Assembly: GCA_039193195.1 (NCBI GenBank)
Contig: JBCCWS010000029.1
Location: forward strand, 1-64,000
Source of the DNA: Pseudomonadota bacterium
GTDB lineage: Bacteria > Pseudomonadota > Gammaproteobacteria > Steroidobacterales > JBCBZW01
Length of the DNA: 64,000 nucleotides
Reading direction: 5' to 3'
Shown here: piece by piece, positions 9,801-16,462 of the stretch
Layout: the number at the start of each line of letters is the position of its first letter
Numbering within the stretch: position 1 is the stretch's first letter
The notes under the pieces: model-generated
Database searches by the model: none
What the model was told of the DNA's origin: nothing
What the model saw: only the letters and a program-made list of their open reading frames with translations
Made by a program: the position numbers and the translations under genes

Positions 9801-10469
9801 CGTGTTGGGGTGGCGGCCCTGGGCGGTGCAGGCGTAGTGGGAGTTGGAGTTCTCTTGGCCAAGACGGGCCTTGTAGCCGCGTGCGTTTCAAGCGTGGTTT
9901 GCGCCGTTGGCGTTGTTTCCGTAGTGGGTGGTGCTGCGGTATACGATCTGACGCATGGTGGTGCGGAGAGGATCCAGGATTCGTTCGTAGCGTTCTTTAG
10001 CAGAAAGACTGCTACGATCGGGCAGTCCCTTGAGGTCGGCTCTCTTTCGACTGCAGTGGTCGGAGGTAGTGTCTCAGCCTCACGGCTGGTGTTACGGGGA
10101 CGCTCCGTCCCAATTCTCGGCCACAGAAATGGAATTCACGAGGTCCTCGTTCAGGAGTCTGTGTCTGGCGTTACGCGATCGGCTCATAGAGCGTCCGCCA
10201 ATCGAGCGCTGGTCGCTGCTCTGGAGAGTGACGCTCGGTTTGCGAGTCATCTCGGGCAGCTTCTCGGAGTGGATGATGTGGCAGCACTCATGCGGCGTGG
10301 TCCATCGGCGCTTCGAAATCCACCGGGAACCGAGTGGCATCATCCACTTGATAATCCGGCAGTAATGCAGCTACTTCGTCGGGAAGTCCATCGAGACCCG
10401 GATCTACGGGAGATTCTCCACCCGGATAATATAGGTGGCTTCGGTCGGCATTTCGGAGGACAACCATGA
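3822..10469 (+). CDS. Secreted SpvB/FG-GAP/RHS polymorphic toxin with HNH (WHH-like) tip
   Basis: A 2,215-residue protein. The ATG at 3822 is preferred to the GTG at 3786 because it starts directly at a signal peptide (basic N-terminus, hydrophobic core, cleavage near 'VNA|EE'). Domains in order: SpvB-type N-terminus (about 26-290); seven or so FG-GAP/calcium-loop repeats of type DxNxDGxxD (about 350-780), such as 'DINNDGRQD' and 'DFNGDGLDD', interrupted by a fibronectin III-like segment (540-606); long YD/RHS repeats (about 1080-1850); and the RHS core 'DPTVGRFTSVDP' ending 'SFTDPTGL' (about 1854-1895). A glycine-rich linker, a hydrophobic stretch and a variable tip follow. The tip ends with 'GTEWHHPLDNPAVMQLLRRE', resembling WHH-type HNH/EndoVII nuclease toxins. 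The next gene, overlapping ATGA, is the likely immunity gene. The delivery route is unknown; no type VI secretion genes are nearby. Confidence 0.88.
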   Translation: MSLTRLARFACALLAWVSLPFLVNAEELVGSVGGSFRVDQGGVAHYAIPVFAVPGAGGVRPGISLAYASGATRGWAGEGWGLTGFSSIERCAKTLAQDGSIAAVEYSVNDRYCLDGARLVLESGVYGAANSTYRTEVDQFLRITARAEGEQVPAYFDVERRDGSKVTYGVEASTRIEVQGTGGSGPVRSWLIDTAYDAFGNRVQYRYTEDITTGEVHPRRVDWGDEVVPNGDSPELRYRLHFVWGDRPASDSWKAYRAGAKSTISKRLRSIRSQRHDGSGYQFTRIYKLAYEAIAAEDSGRSRLASVQVCNDFGADCMPVTRFEWQRGMEGWPSIGASSQGRADQVETTRVGDINNDGRQDILIASDGPSPTWSVMVSYGSALIENTTSISADNAADSYLIDYNGDAAMDLMVPDGTWKVYLADGNLGLSPMPVDTGIVAEGLSLGVRVADFNGDGLDDLLYGLDDGLYLRYRDPEATFTSAEFVSGQFLVDDMASYYTHLRDARLIDFDGDGRNDLILRTSALPVPGVPTWNTSGGCHDFSIDLRWSSAQGVAWDVEVREQGASWTALLEDHPDLSYTHQAGLGTFDYQVRAKNVIGIAGGWSVPPLSIFTEPNGCDGNEPPVTPSPRGKVGGDWTVLRYVGAPDGGAFEPMITLSDIDNPLPIDLNGDGLTDLAYGRGGEWHTRLSTGTGLTQEVNADFSSALSANAYVVDADRDGREDIVYYFRGSNMINFVSLRSDGDSLAEQHDEFSVDDILNYDDAGRIRIFDGNGDGYRDIAYYDSSLSQWTVHTHDSDPADLLVRITDGFAKPGGGEGNAVQIAYEPLPDVPGYFSEDASFPTQRNYCGPMRLVTTVTRNDGVGGDYTQTYSYNGGKLSTQGRGFLGFAFHQVRDTRDVPDVWAVYRQDYPYIGLPEEQGISQKLGGKLIERMLTTYANAPLQHDGGRTHMVWRRKQETERYEVGGARNGFQVTDTVVEILESDINTDPDGFGEVHRTTMTVDPVFAGAQHSAVFETSFQSRTDSPCLLPDRIAITRSSAGMSDTRISQATEVNWETCQVVEFHENVENGPEVRKTRFERDSFGNVVRQEVWGGDGGEQSNGPRRVTMIAYDDLGQLPRKITDDPMGAALEREMEWDYALGALSRVRNYAGLWTEFRYDSFGRQVHAIAPDGSYVSTVYDWCGGANGNPYACRESGVALTRQTRFSPSFPGGIAEVDVQVISDTFGRVVGEYTNQGGAATKYPGVVFRYDERGDAVQRSARTARSNPPSHWFDTEYDLIRRIVRSTRPVDQYGRRAESTVQYQEDEVLVTDGIGAQRLMTLDALGRIRSVTDPDPYTGLLSTSGTTHYEYTAFSELQRITDPLGNVTSFTYDGLGHNRTLDDPNSGLWSFDYNVFGQLTHQTSPKAHVAIFDYDDVGRLISRDYPDFWTQWRYDSAQGAGRGQIHTISYEPSPGLVETETYAYDNLGRQIALTSEAMGASTSFSYDEYSRLRSITYPELNGDVPYSVTYAYDSRGRVKHVDDSQGVRVFEIADRWPFDFSGKLGNFTLGNGVSTTFDFDDVSGIQVVSKSSDRSGVLVQRERANLWDNNLNLVERKDTQYDGRRSIFDVAQYDYLDRLTSVRTVRGGNTLTTVEIDYDAIGNIQRKSDVGDYRYASGTPSRLSSVVEGPRALSFDYDDNGNVVAKDEGVGTPVHTGTTWTSFDQPSQIVRGTDAVSLGYNADLEPLQVTQDAAEEPGVSGQWYYTDGLTTFRTDSNSHLYRIPVEGVVIGAADSLSGEVTYYHYDLLDSVVTTTDAAGNLDAEIRFDAFGKRRMLSGEADVTDSLLFGQEVEDLPGFTGHQQRDLVGLVQMNARVYDPTVGRFTSVDPLMRDVLDSRSHNAYAYVENSPLSFTDPTGLALDGPGGGTGPGGGSQGGGGQGPLINASPTSGSSGLFAFVLEIALGTERRIALEEYFLGVGRADEIQFAAGPPSTALVSDLYTTETGFFDRPLGVPGRVGVAALGGAGVVGVGVLLAKTGLVAACVSSVVCAVGVVSVVGGAAVYDLTHGGAERIQDSFVAFFSRKTATIGQSLEVGSLSTAVVGGSVSASRLVLRGRSVPILGHRNGIHEVLVQESVSGVTRSAHRASANRALVAALESDARFASHLGQLLGVDDVAALMRRGPSALRNPPGTEWHHPLDNPAVMQLLRREVHRDPDLREILHPDNIGGFGRHFGGQP

Positions 10470-11095
10470 CGATCATGAGGGAAGTTCGCGACAGATCCAT
10501 GGAATCGGCGCATTTGCTGGGCTCCCATGTGCCCGAATCGCTCCCATTGCTTGCTGATGTTGATGAGCTCTCAGTCTCTCGTGAGACACTTGTCAATCGT
10601 GCCCTAGCAATCTACGTCGCTGGTGCAGCCGCCTATGGATTCGATTCCCAGCGGGGACTTACTTGGCTTGAAGAGAATGGAGCTACTGGGGGGCTTACTG
10701 AGGCGGAGCGGGAGTATCTGACTAGGAGTAGCGCATCATCGGATCCATTTAAGCAGCAGATCGAAGCCCTATGGGCGCTCTATTGGTGTTGCTCACTAGC
10801 GTCTGATAGTGAGTTCACTTTCCGCGAGAGTTGCCCGAGCGATTTTGTGTCGAGGCTGCCCGATCTACTCAAGGGTGAGTGTGCTAGTGGATTCCGTTCA
10901 AGCGTAGAGCTTCGATCTCCGCTTGAAGTGCTACGCGCCGCTGATCTTGCCTATTGTTTGCATTGGGCGTTAAGGGAGAAACAAGCATTTGGTGTAACTG
11001 GTTCCGTACCCGAGTACGTAGTTAGAGAAAGGCGAAAGGCCCTTGATTGGGCCATTGAGGGTGGAGCTTGGGACGAGATTTCACTCGATACTTGA
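10466..11095 (+). CDS. DUF4272-like protein, probable immunity protein for the RHS toxin
   Basis: A 209-residue soluble protein without signal peptide or membrane helix. Its order of motifs fits the DUF4272 family: an N-terminal 'NRALAIYVAGAAAYGF', a central 'GLTEAEREYL', 'QQIEALWALYW' and the C-terminal 'ERRKALDWAIEGGAWDEISL' close to 'R..AL.W......WDE...DT'. DUF4272 proteins are known from polymorphic toxin loci as immunity proteins. The start codon overlaps the toxin stop (ATGA at 10466-10469), the usual coupling of toxin and immunity genes. The gene is visibly richer in A and T than its chromosomal neighbours, which suggests horizontal acquisition of the toxin tip with its immunity gene. 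Confidence 0.72.
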   Translation: MTIMREVRDRSMESAHLLGSHVPESLPLLADVDELSVSRETLVNRALAIYVAGAAAYGFDSQRGLTWLEENGATGGLTEAEREYLTRSSASSDPFKQQIEALWALYWCCSLASDSEFTFRESCPSDFVSRLPDLLKGECASGFRSSVELRSPLEVLRAADLAYCLHWALREKQAFGVTGSVPEYVVRERRKALDWAIEGGAWDEISLDT

Positions 11096-11398
11096 TGTGA
11101 ACGCTTCGCTGATTCCAACTTGCGGTGGGCACAGCTAGCTTTGCAATCCGGTGCTAGCAACGAGCGAGTCTGTCGGCAGCCAACTAAAGAACTGGGTATC
11201 CGAAGTCCACGTTCGGTCGGTAGCTGCGGAAGCTCGCAGCCTGTCGAGCGTTGCGAACTCTGATTGCGGGAATGTAGCGGGGCACGGAGTTTCCGTGGCG
11301 GAGCCGCTGCGAGGCGGACGACCCTGATTGTTCTCCAATCCAGGCGGACTCGACAGTTTCTCGTTTCGCAATCACTAGCAAGTCCGCGGTACGATTTT
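11096..11398. other. Non-coding stretch between immunity gene and toxin-antitoxin remnant
   Basis: About 300 bp. One open frame crosses it into the antitoxin remnant, but its first part has no family similarity. No older toxin tip or second immunity gene is recognisable. Confidence 0.35.
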
Positions 11399-11584
11399 CT
11401 TTACGAATGCGAGAACGAGCTTCCTCGCGCGCTTATCGAGGATTTAGATTGCTCTCCGGACACGAAGGTCGCTCGGGCATGGGAAGCCGAGATCAAGCGC
11501 CGTATCGCGGACAACGATGCGGGCCGCGTCGAGATGGTTCCGGGCGAAGAGGCCCTTAAGCGTTCGCGTTCGGAGGTGGGCTGA
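11399..11584 (+). pseudogene. Addiction-module antitoxin remnant (PF09720-like)
   Basis: The C-terminal part of this frame reads 'LPRALIEDLD', then 'DTKVARAWEAEIKRRIADND' and 'GRVEMVPGEEAL'. This matches the second half of the short 'putative addiction module component' proteins (about 70 residues; 'LARALIESLD...W..EI.RR.AE.D.G.VE.IP.EE'). The N-terminal helix expected before this region is not recognisable and no good start codon with a ribosome-binding site is visible. The start coordinate given is therefore approximate. A fragment of the partner toxin follows immediately. Confidence 0.6.
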
Positions 11585-11594
11585 TTCCCTTTGA

Positions 11595-11663
11595 GTCCAC
11601 CCGGTCGCCGCCGAGGAGCTTCGAGCTGCGGCTGCAGAGGTGATCCCGTTCTTCGCCTTCTAG
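11595..11663 (+). pseudogene. ParE/RelE-type toxin fragment
   Basis: Directly after the antitoxin remnant, one frame reads 'VHPVAAEELRAAAEVIPFFAF' and then stops at TAG (11661-11663). 'HP.A..ELRAAAE' is the first helix of RelE/ParE toxins, which usually continue 'WYE' for another 75 residues or so. Only about 15 recognisable residues remain, so the toxin is inactive. The target duplication of the IS256 element begins 2 bp after this stop, but the frame is already lost before it, so the insertion did not by itself destroy the gene. Confidence 0.5.
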
Positions 11664-11664
11664 A

Positions 11665-13021
11665 CGCATGCGGAGCGGTGTAAGGATTTCTGTGTCTGAG
11701 CCGATCCTCAGTCTCATTCCTCAACGATAGACCGGTCACCGAACTGGATTGCCAGCTGCGCCTTCGCAGCATGCCACTCCTTCGGCGCCCGTTTCCATTT
11801 CGACTCGATGCGCTTGAGCGCGAGGTAGATCAGCTTCGTGGCCGCTGTGTCGTTGGGGAAGTGACCCTTGTTCCTGATCGCCCTTCTCACGCGGCTCTTA
11901 AGCGACTCGATGGCGTTGGTCGTGTACATGATCTTGCGCACCTCCGAGGAGAAGGCGAAGAAGGGAATCACTTCCTCCCAGCGCCTTCTCCAGCTCTGAA
12001 CAATGGCCGGGTACTTCTGGCCCCATTCGCCTTGCTCGAAGGCATCCAAGGCCTCTGTGGCGGCCTCAGCGCTTGGGGCTGAGTAGACCGATCGCAGTGC
12101 TGCCGCGACCTGCTTGCGCTCCTTCCACGAAGCGAAGTGCATCGAGTAGCGGATGAGATGCACGATGCAGGTCTGGGCAACCGTCTCAGGGAACACGCCT
12201 GTGATGGCGTCAGGGAAGCCCTTCAGTCCGTCGACGATGGCGATGAGAATATCCTGGGTACCACGGTCGCGCAGATCGGTCATCACGCGCATCCAGAACT
12301 TCGCGCCTTCCGTCTGCTCGATCCACATGCCGAGTACTTCCTTGCGGCCCGCGCATGTGACACCGATCGCTAGGTAGACCGCCTTGTTGCGGACCGCACC
12401 CTCGTCGCGGATCTTCACCCGCAGGGCGTCGAAATAGACAAGGGCGTAGGTGTGCTCCAGTGGGCGATTGCGCCACGCCTTCACCTCATCTAGAACTGCA
12501 TCGGTGATCGCTGATACAAGTGCTGGAGAGATCTCCACGCTGTACATCTCGAGGATGTGCTCCTGGATACTCCGCGTGCTCATGCCCGCGGCGTACATCG
12601 AGATGATCTTATCGTCGAAGCCGGGAAAGCGGCGTTGATACTTCGCGATAAGCGCTGGATCGAAGCGACCCTGCCGATCGCGAGGGATGTCCAGCACCAG
12701 GCGCTCGTTGCCGTCCGTGAGCACCGTCTTGGGGCTGCTGCCGTTGCGATGGTTGCCGGTGCCTTGCTCATCCTCGCTATCGAGGTGCACGTTCATCTCG
12801 GCGTTTAGTATGCGCTCGACTAGCGCCTTCTTCAGATCGCCGAAAGCACTCTCGAGATCGCCTGTCGTCTTGATGTCTCCATGTTTTAGCAGTTCGTCAA
12901 GAACTGCTTCTTCCGCTGCGCTGCGGACCTTCTGCTTCCGTCTTGCCATACCATTGACCCTCCGTGGGGTTCGTTGTCAGTATGGCTCAGAACACAGAAT
13001 TTCTTACACCCTCGCATGCGG
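11665..13021. mobile_element. IS256-family insertion sequence with 9-bp target duplication
   Basis: CGCATGCGG occurs at 11665-11673 and again at 13013-13021, the 8-9 bp duplication expected for IS256. Inside are terminal inverted repeats: the left end reads AGCGGTGTAAGGATTTCTG and the reverse complement of the right end reads AGGGTGTAAGAAATTCTGTG, with one indel and a few changes. The element proper is 11674-13012 (1,339 bp) and carries one intact transposase gene. Intact ends, an exact duplication and an intact gene point to a fairly recent insertion. Confidence 0.9.
11714..12949 (-). CDS. IS256-family transposase
   Basis: A 411-residue DDE transposase, full length for the family (about 400). 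The first half carries the conserved 'RFDPALIAKYQRRFPGFDDK' and 'GMSTRSIQEHI' region. The catalytic residues are visible as Asp in 'VYFDALRVKI', Asp in 'IVDGLKGFPDAI' and Glu in 'TTNAIESLKSRVRRA'. The C-D-H region 'QTCIVHLIRYSM' is also present. It has no frameshift or early stop and occupies nearly all of the element, so it is probably active. It catalyses copy-out transposition of this element. Confidence 0.95.
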   Translation of the reverse strand: MARRKQKVRSAAEEAVLDELLKHGDIKTTGDLESAFGDLKKALVERILNAEMNVHLDSEDEQGTGNHRNGSSPKTVLTDGNERLVLDIPRDRQGRFDPALIAKYQRRFPGFDDKIISMYAAGMSTRSIQEHILEMYSVEISPALVSAITDAVLDEVKAWRNRPLEHTYALVYFDALRVKIRDEGAVRNKAVYLAIGVTCAGRKEVLGMWIEQTEGAKFWMRVMTDLRDRGTQDILIAIVDGLKGFPDAITGVFPETVAQTCIVHLIRYSMHFASWKERKQVAAALRSVYSAPSAEAATEALDAFEQGEWGQKYPAIVQSWRRRWEEVIPFFAFSSEVRKIMYTTNAIESLKSRVRRAIRNKGHFPNDTAATKLIYLALKRIESKWKRAPKEWHAAKAQLAIQFGDRSIVEE

Positions 13022-13032
13022 TGCCCGGGGAT

Positions 13033-13515
13033 CTAACCCGCCAGATAGGGCTGCGACCGCAACAACAACAACGCCCCACTAGGCGACATCACCACCGGAT
13101 GATCGAACCCCCGCTTCCCAAGTAGGTAATCCCCAGCCACCAATAGCTCCCCCCCAATCTCTAAATCCCCCTCCAACACCAGACACTCCTCATCCATCTC
13201 ATGCGAGTGCGCGTCCACCTCCGTGCCAGGCTGCACCCGCCACAGGGTCGTCTCCGCTCCCGTATCCGCATCCCGGTGCAGCAGCTTGATCTCAATCCCC
13301 GGCGCGAAGTCATGCCACTCGCCCTCTTCACGGCGCACGATGAACAAGTCCGGTGACCTATTGATCTGCTCCATCAGGCGACGCTTGAACGCTTGGCGGC
13401 GCTCCTGTGGCATCGGGTTGTGATTTACGGCGTCGAGCATCTCATCGAGGGGTGGTTGATCGTCGTGGGCCTCAGGCGTTGTTCGTGGGTCGTCGTTTCG
13501 GTCGTTGTGGTTCAT
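13033..13515 (-). CDS. ChrR-like cupin regulator (putative anti-sigma factor)
   Basis: A 160-residue protein with a C-terminal cupin domain: 'PGTEVDAHSHEMDEECLVLE' contains the metal-binding His-x-His-x4-Glu pattern, followed by 'GDYLLGKRGFDHPV' with the last His. The N-terminal 55 residues are hydrophilic and contain 'RRQAFKRRLMEQI'. It starts 3 bp after the stop of the ECF sigma gene, so it is probably the regulator of that sigma factor, as ChrR is for RpoE in Rhodobacter. Unlike ChrR, the N-terminal part shows no HxxxCxxC zinc site. Anti-sigma activity is therefore inferred from position and the cupin. Confidence 0.7.
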   Translation of the reverse strand: MNHNDRNDDPRTTPEAHDDQPPLDEMLDAVNHNPMPQERRQAFKRRLMEQINRSPDLFIVRREEGEWHDFAPGIEIKLLHRDADTGAETTLWRVQPGTEVDAHSHEMDEECLVLEGDLEIGGELLVAGDYLLGKRGFDHPVVMSPSGALLLLRSQPYLAG

Positions 13516-13518
13516 TGC

Positions 13519-14145
13519 TTAGGCCTCCGTGCGCGCAGGGTCATGGGTGGCCAGGTGCGAGCGCATCGCTCGCATGGCGCGCCGGGAATGGGATTTCACG
13601 GTGCCGAGGGGCATGTCGAGGGTCTCGGCGATCTCCGTGTGGCTCAGATCTCGGAAGAAGCTCAGGCTCACCACCTCGCGTTGGGCGGGGGTGAGCTGGC
13701 GAATGGCCTCTGCGACGGCGCTCTGCTGGTCGAAGGCGCTGAGCAGGCGATCGGGTCGATCGTGCTCATCGGCCACCTCTGGGGGCTCGTCCATCAGGAT
13801 CTGCCGGTCGCCCTCGCGGCGGCGGCGGCGGAGCAAGTCCAGGGCCCGGCATCGCACCATTAATAGCAGCCACGTCATGGGGTTAGCACGGTCGGAATCG
13901 TAGCGTTCCGCATTGCGCCACACCTGCAGGTAAGCCTCCATCATGGCCTCCTCGGCGTCCTCAGCTACGGACATGATGGTGCGTGCCACGGCGTAGGCTC
14001 GGTCTACGGTACGTTCGTAGAACTCGCCCATCGCCTTCTCGCTGCCGCTGGCGATGCCGGCGAGCAGATCGTTCAGTGTGGCCATTGGGGTGGTGCTCGC
14101 GGCGCGGGGCGCGCTGCTTGGGGTCATGTCCGTTGCTGTGTTCAC
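13519..14145 (-). CDS. ECF-family RNA polymerase sigma factor
   Basis: A 208-residue sigma-70 family protein from a GTG start at 14145 (an ATG 18 bp later is an alternative). Region 2 spans about residues 38-108, with 'AEDAEEAMMEAYLQVWRNAE' and 'NPMTWLLLMVRCRALDLLRR', which match the core-binding and -10-recognition helices. Region 4 is 'LTPAQREVVSLSFFRDLSHT' and 'EIAETLDMPLGTVKSHSRRA', a helix-turn-helix for the -35 element. It forms an operon with the cupin gene 3 bp downstream. ECF factors paired with ChrR-like cupins usually respond to oxidative or singlet-oxygen stress; the regulon here is unknown. Confidence 0.92.
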   Translation of the reverse strand: MNTATDMTPSSAPRAASTTPMATLNDLLAGIASGSEKAMGEFYERTVDRAYAVARTIMSVAEDAEEAMMEAYLQVWRNAERYDSDRANPMTWLLLMVRCRALDLLRRRRREGDRQILMDEPPEVADEHDRPDRLLSAFDQQSAVAEAIRQLTPAQREVVSLSFFRDLSHTEIAETLDMPLGTVKSHSRRAMRAMRSHLATHDPARTEA

Positions 14146-14294
14146 GGTCCGCTCCGTCTGCGGGACACACGCGTATTGTGCGCTTCAAAAGATCCTGGTG
14201 GATATACGGAGCGTGAAAGCCCACCGGATGCACCGGCTGGGCACCGAACTCAACGAGAGGTGTAGCGTGATACCGCGCTGGGCGCGAGGGCGGT

Positions 14295-14822
14295 CTAGGA
14301 GCACCCGAGCTGAAACAGCTTGTCGTGATCGTAGGGGCTGAACATTACGATCTTCCAGCCGCCCTCGGTGCGATGGAGCAGGTAGAGAGAAGCTGTCTCG
14401 TAGGCGACCTCGCCGTCCGCCGTGATGCCAATGCCGACGTTGTTGGCGAGCACCTTGTTGACGCTTAGCACCTGGTACTCTCGGCTCACCCACTCGAGTC
14501 GCGTCACCCCCTTACCCTCGAGCCTCGTGACGAACGCTGCGAAGCCCTGGGTGAATGACTCGATGGAATCAGGCACGCGGGGCGCTCTGCTGGGAGGGGA
14601 CTGCATAATCGGCATGAGCACCTTCGCGCTGAGCTCCTCGCGAAACTGGGTTCTACGCTCGGGGTGTCCGAAGCTTCGGTTGTAGACGGCGAGGTAGCCA
14701 TCGAAGAACGCGGCGATCTCGCGGTCGTCCACCTGGTTGTCCGCAACCTCCGCCCTGGCGTGCGTAGCGCACGTCAGGGCGATGACGAGGCAGGCAGCGA
14801 TAGTAGCGCTGAGGATTCGCAT
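14295..14822 (-). CDS. Exported SnoaL/DUF4440-like protein
   Basis: A 175-residue protein from the ATG at 14822, chosen because it starts exactly at a signal peptide (MRILSATIAACLVIALTCA, then 'THARA'). An upstream in-frame start at 14846 would place a polar tail before it. The mature part fits a SnoaL/NTF2-like cone fold: 'IAAFFDGYLAVYNRS' near the start and 'ASLYLLHRTEGGWKIVMFSP' near the end, the usual last strand of DUF4440-type proteins. The function is unknown; these folds bind small molecules or act as accessory domains. It stands between the ECF sigma gene and the spoVR operon, all on the minus strand. Confidence 0.65.
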   Translation of the reverse strand: MRILSATIAACLVIALTCATHARAEVADNQVDDREIAAFFDGYLAVYNRSFGHPERRTQFREELSAKVLMPIMQSPPSRAPRVPDSIESFTQGFAAFVTRLEGKGVTRLEWVSREYQVLSVNKVLANNVGIGITADGEVAYETASLYLLHRTEGGWKIVMFSPYDHDKLFQLGCS

Positions 14823-14962
14823 GAAGTGCTCCTTCCGGTTGGGCAAGAAGGTGCACTGTGACGGGCGCGGGTGTGAGGTCGAGCTGTTTGTAGACGGGTG
14901 CCCCTCGTTAGTCGACGGATGCGATTTCGATGAGCTGTCGTAGGGGTGGCGCGCCGAGGCGC

Positions 14963-16462
14963 TCAGATCTCGGCGATCGTCTCCGCCTTCCCGCTAGACC
15001 CCACCGTATCCACCCGCACCCGAAAGCCCCACAACCGCCGCAGGTGACGGGTCACCTCTAACGCAGCGTCCTTGTTCAACGGACGATCGTTGTATTGCTG
15101 ATGCCGCACCGTCAGGCTCCTATCGCCCCGGTGGTTCACCTCATACACCTGAATGTTCGGCTCGCGGCTGTGCAGGTTGTAGTTGTCCGCCAAGGCCGTC
15201 CGCAACCGCCGATACCCTGCCTCATCATGGATGGCCGCGATCTCCAGCGTCTCCTCACTCTCATCATCCAGCACATCGAAGAGCCGCAGCTCCCGCATCA
15301 CCCGCGGGCTCAAGTACTGCGCGATGAAGCTCTCATCCTTGAAGTTGCGCATCGCGAAGTCGAGCGCGGGTTGCCAGTCGCTTCCTGCGATGTCCGGGAA
15401 CCAGTAGCGATCCTCGTCCGTCGGGTCATCGCACATGCGCTTCAAATCCGTGAAGATCGAGAAGCCCAGCGTGTACGGGTTGAGGCCCGAGTAGTGCGGG
15501 CTGTCGAAGCTCGGCTGGTAGACCACGTTGGTGTGGGACTGCAGGAACTCGATCATGAAGCCGTCGCTGCAGTAGCCCTCGTCGTAGAGGCGGTTCAGCA
15601 GCGTGTAGTGCCAGAAGGTGGCCCAACCCTCGTTCATCACTTGTGTCTGGCGCTGTGGATAGAAGTACTGCGCCACCTTGCGAACGATGCGCACGACTTC
15701 ACGCTGCCAGGGCTCCAGCAGTGGCGCGTTCTTCTCGATGAAGTAGAGCAGGTTTTCCTGCGGCTCCGCGGGGAAACGCTGATGCTTGTCGTCCTTCGAG
15801 GCGTTGCCCTTGTTCGCGTACTCAGGAATCGTGCGCCATAGCTCGTTGACCTGACGCTGCAGATAGTCTTCGCGCTCACGCTGGCGGGCGCGCTCTTCTT
15901 GCAGGGAGAGCGGTGAGGGACGCTTGTAGCGGTCAACGCCCTGGTTCATCAGGGCGTGGCAGGAGTCGAGGAGCAGTTCAACCGCCTCTTGGCCGTAGCG
16001 CTCTTCGCAGTCATGGATAAAGTTACGGGCGAACTCAAGGTAGTCGATGATCGCATCCGCATTGGTCCATGCGCGGAAGAGGTAGTTGCCCTTGAAGAAG
16101 GAGTTGTGGCCGTAACAGGCGTGGGCGATCACCAGCGCCTGCATGGGCAGCGTGTTCTCCTCCATGAGGTACGCGATGCACGGGTTGGAGTTGATCACGA
16201 TCTCGTAGGCGAGGCCCATGAAGCCGCGGCGATAGGCTTTCTCCACGTTTAGGAACTGCTTGCCGAAGCTCCAGTGGTGGTAGTTGATGGGCATGCCAAC
16301 GGAAGAGTAGGCATCCATCATCTGCTCGGCGGTGATGATCTCGAGCTGGTTCGGGTACGTGTCCAAGCCGTACTCGGCGGCAAGCTCGGCGAGTACGTGG
16401 TCGTACTTCTCAATAAGCGTGAAGGTCCAGTCGGAGTCTTCCGAGATGATCCGATGGGTCAT
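14963..16462 (-). CDS. ycgB: SpoVR family protein (YcgB-like)
   Basis: A 499-residue cytosolic protein, the standard length for SpoVR/YcgB. Characteristic stretches include '[20 protein letters not shown]', '[20 protein letters not shown]', '[19 protein letters not shown]' and '[19 protein letters not shown]'. It is the third gene of the conserved prkA-yeaH-spoVR module, which in enterobacteria is induced on starvation and osmotic stress. Its ATG overlaps the TGA of the yeaH-like gene (ATGA), so the two are translationally coupled. The biochemical function is not established; roles in spore cortex formation (Bacillus) and stress response are known for relatives. Confidence 0.95.
   Translation of the reverse strand: MTHRIISEDSDWTFTLIEKYDHVLAELAAEYGLDTYPNQLEIITAEQMMDAYSSVGMPINYHHWSFGKQFLNVEKAYRRGFMGLAYEIVINSNPCIAYLMEENTLPMQALVIAHACYGHNSFFKGNYLFRAWTNADAIIDYLEFARNFIHDCEERYGQEAVELLLDSCHALMNQGVDRYKRPSPLSLQEERARQREREDYLQRQVNELWRTIPEYANKGNASKDDKHQRFPAEPQENLLYFIEKNAPLLEPWQREVVRIVRKVAQYFYPQRQTQVMNEGWATFWHYTLLNRLYDEGYCSDGFMIEFLQSHTNVVYQPSFDSPHYSGLNPYTLGFSIFTDLKRMCDDPTDEDRYWFPDIAGSDWQPALDFAMRNFKDESFIAQYLSPRVMRELRLFDVLDDESEETLEIAAIHDEAGYRRLRTALADNYNLHSREPNIQVYEVNHRGDRSLTVRHQQYNDRPLNKDAALEVTRHLRRLWGFRVRVDTVGSSGKAETIAEI

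Noticed and set aside
3822..10469. Type VI secretion effector or insecticidal Tc toxin component
   Set aside because: The protein has an N-terminal signal peptide and no VgrG, PAAR, TcdA or TccC partner gene is in the window, so neither assignment is supported.
14146..14294. Autoregulatory ECF promoter upstream of the sigma gene
   Set aside because: Some bases resemble -35 and -10 elements, but no pair with correct spacing and consensus could be defended.
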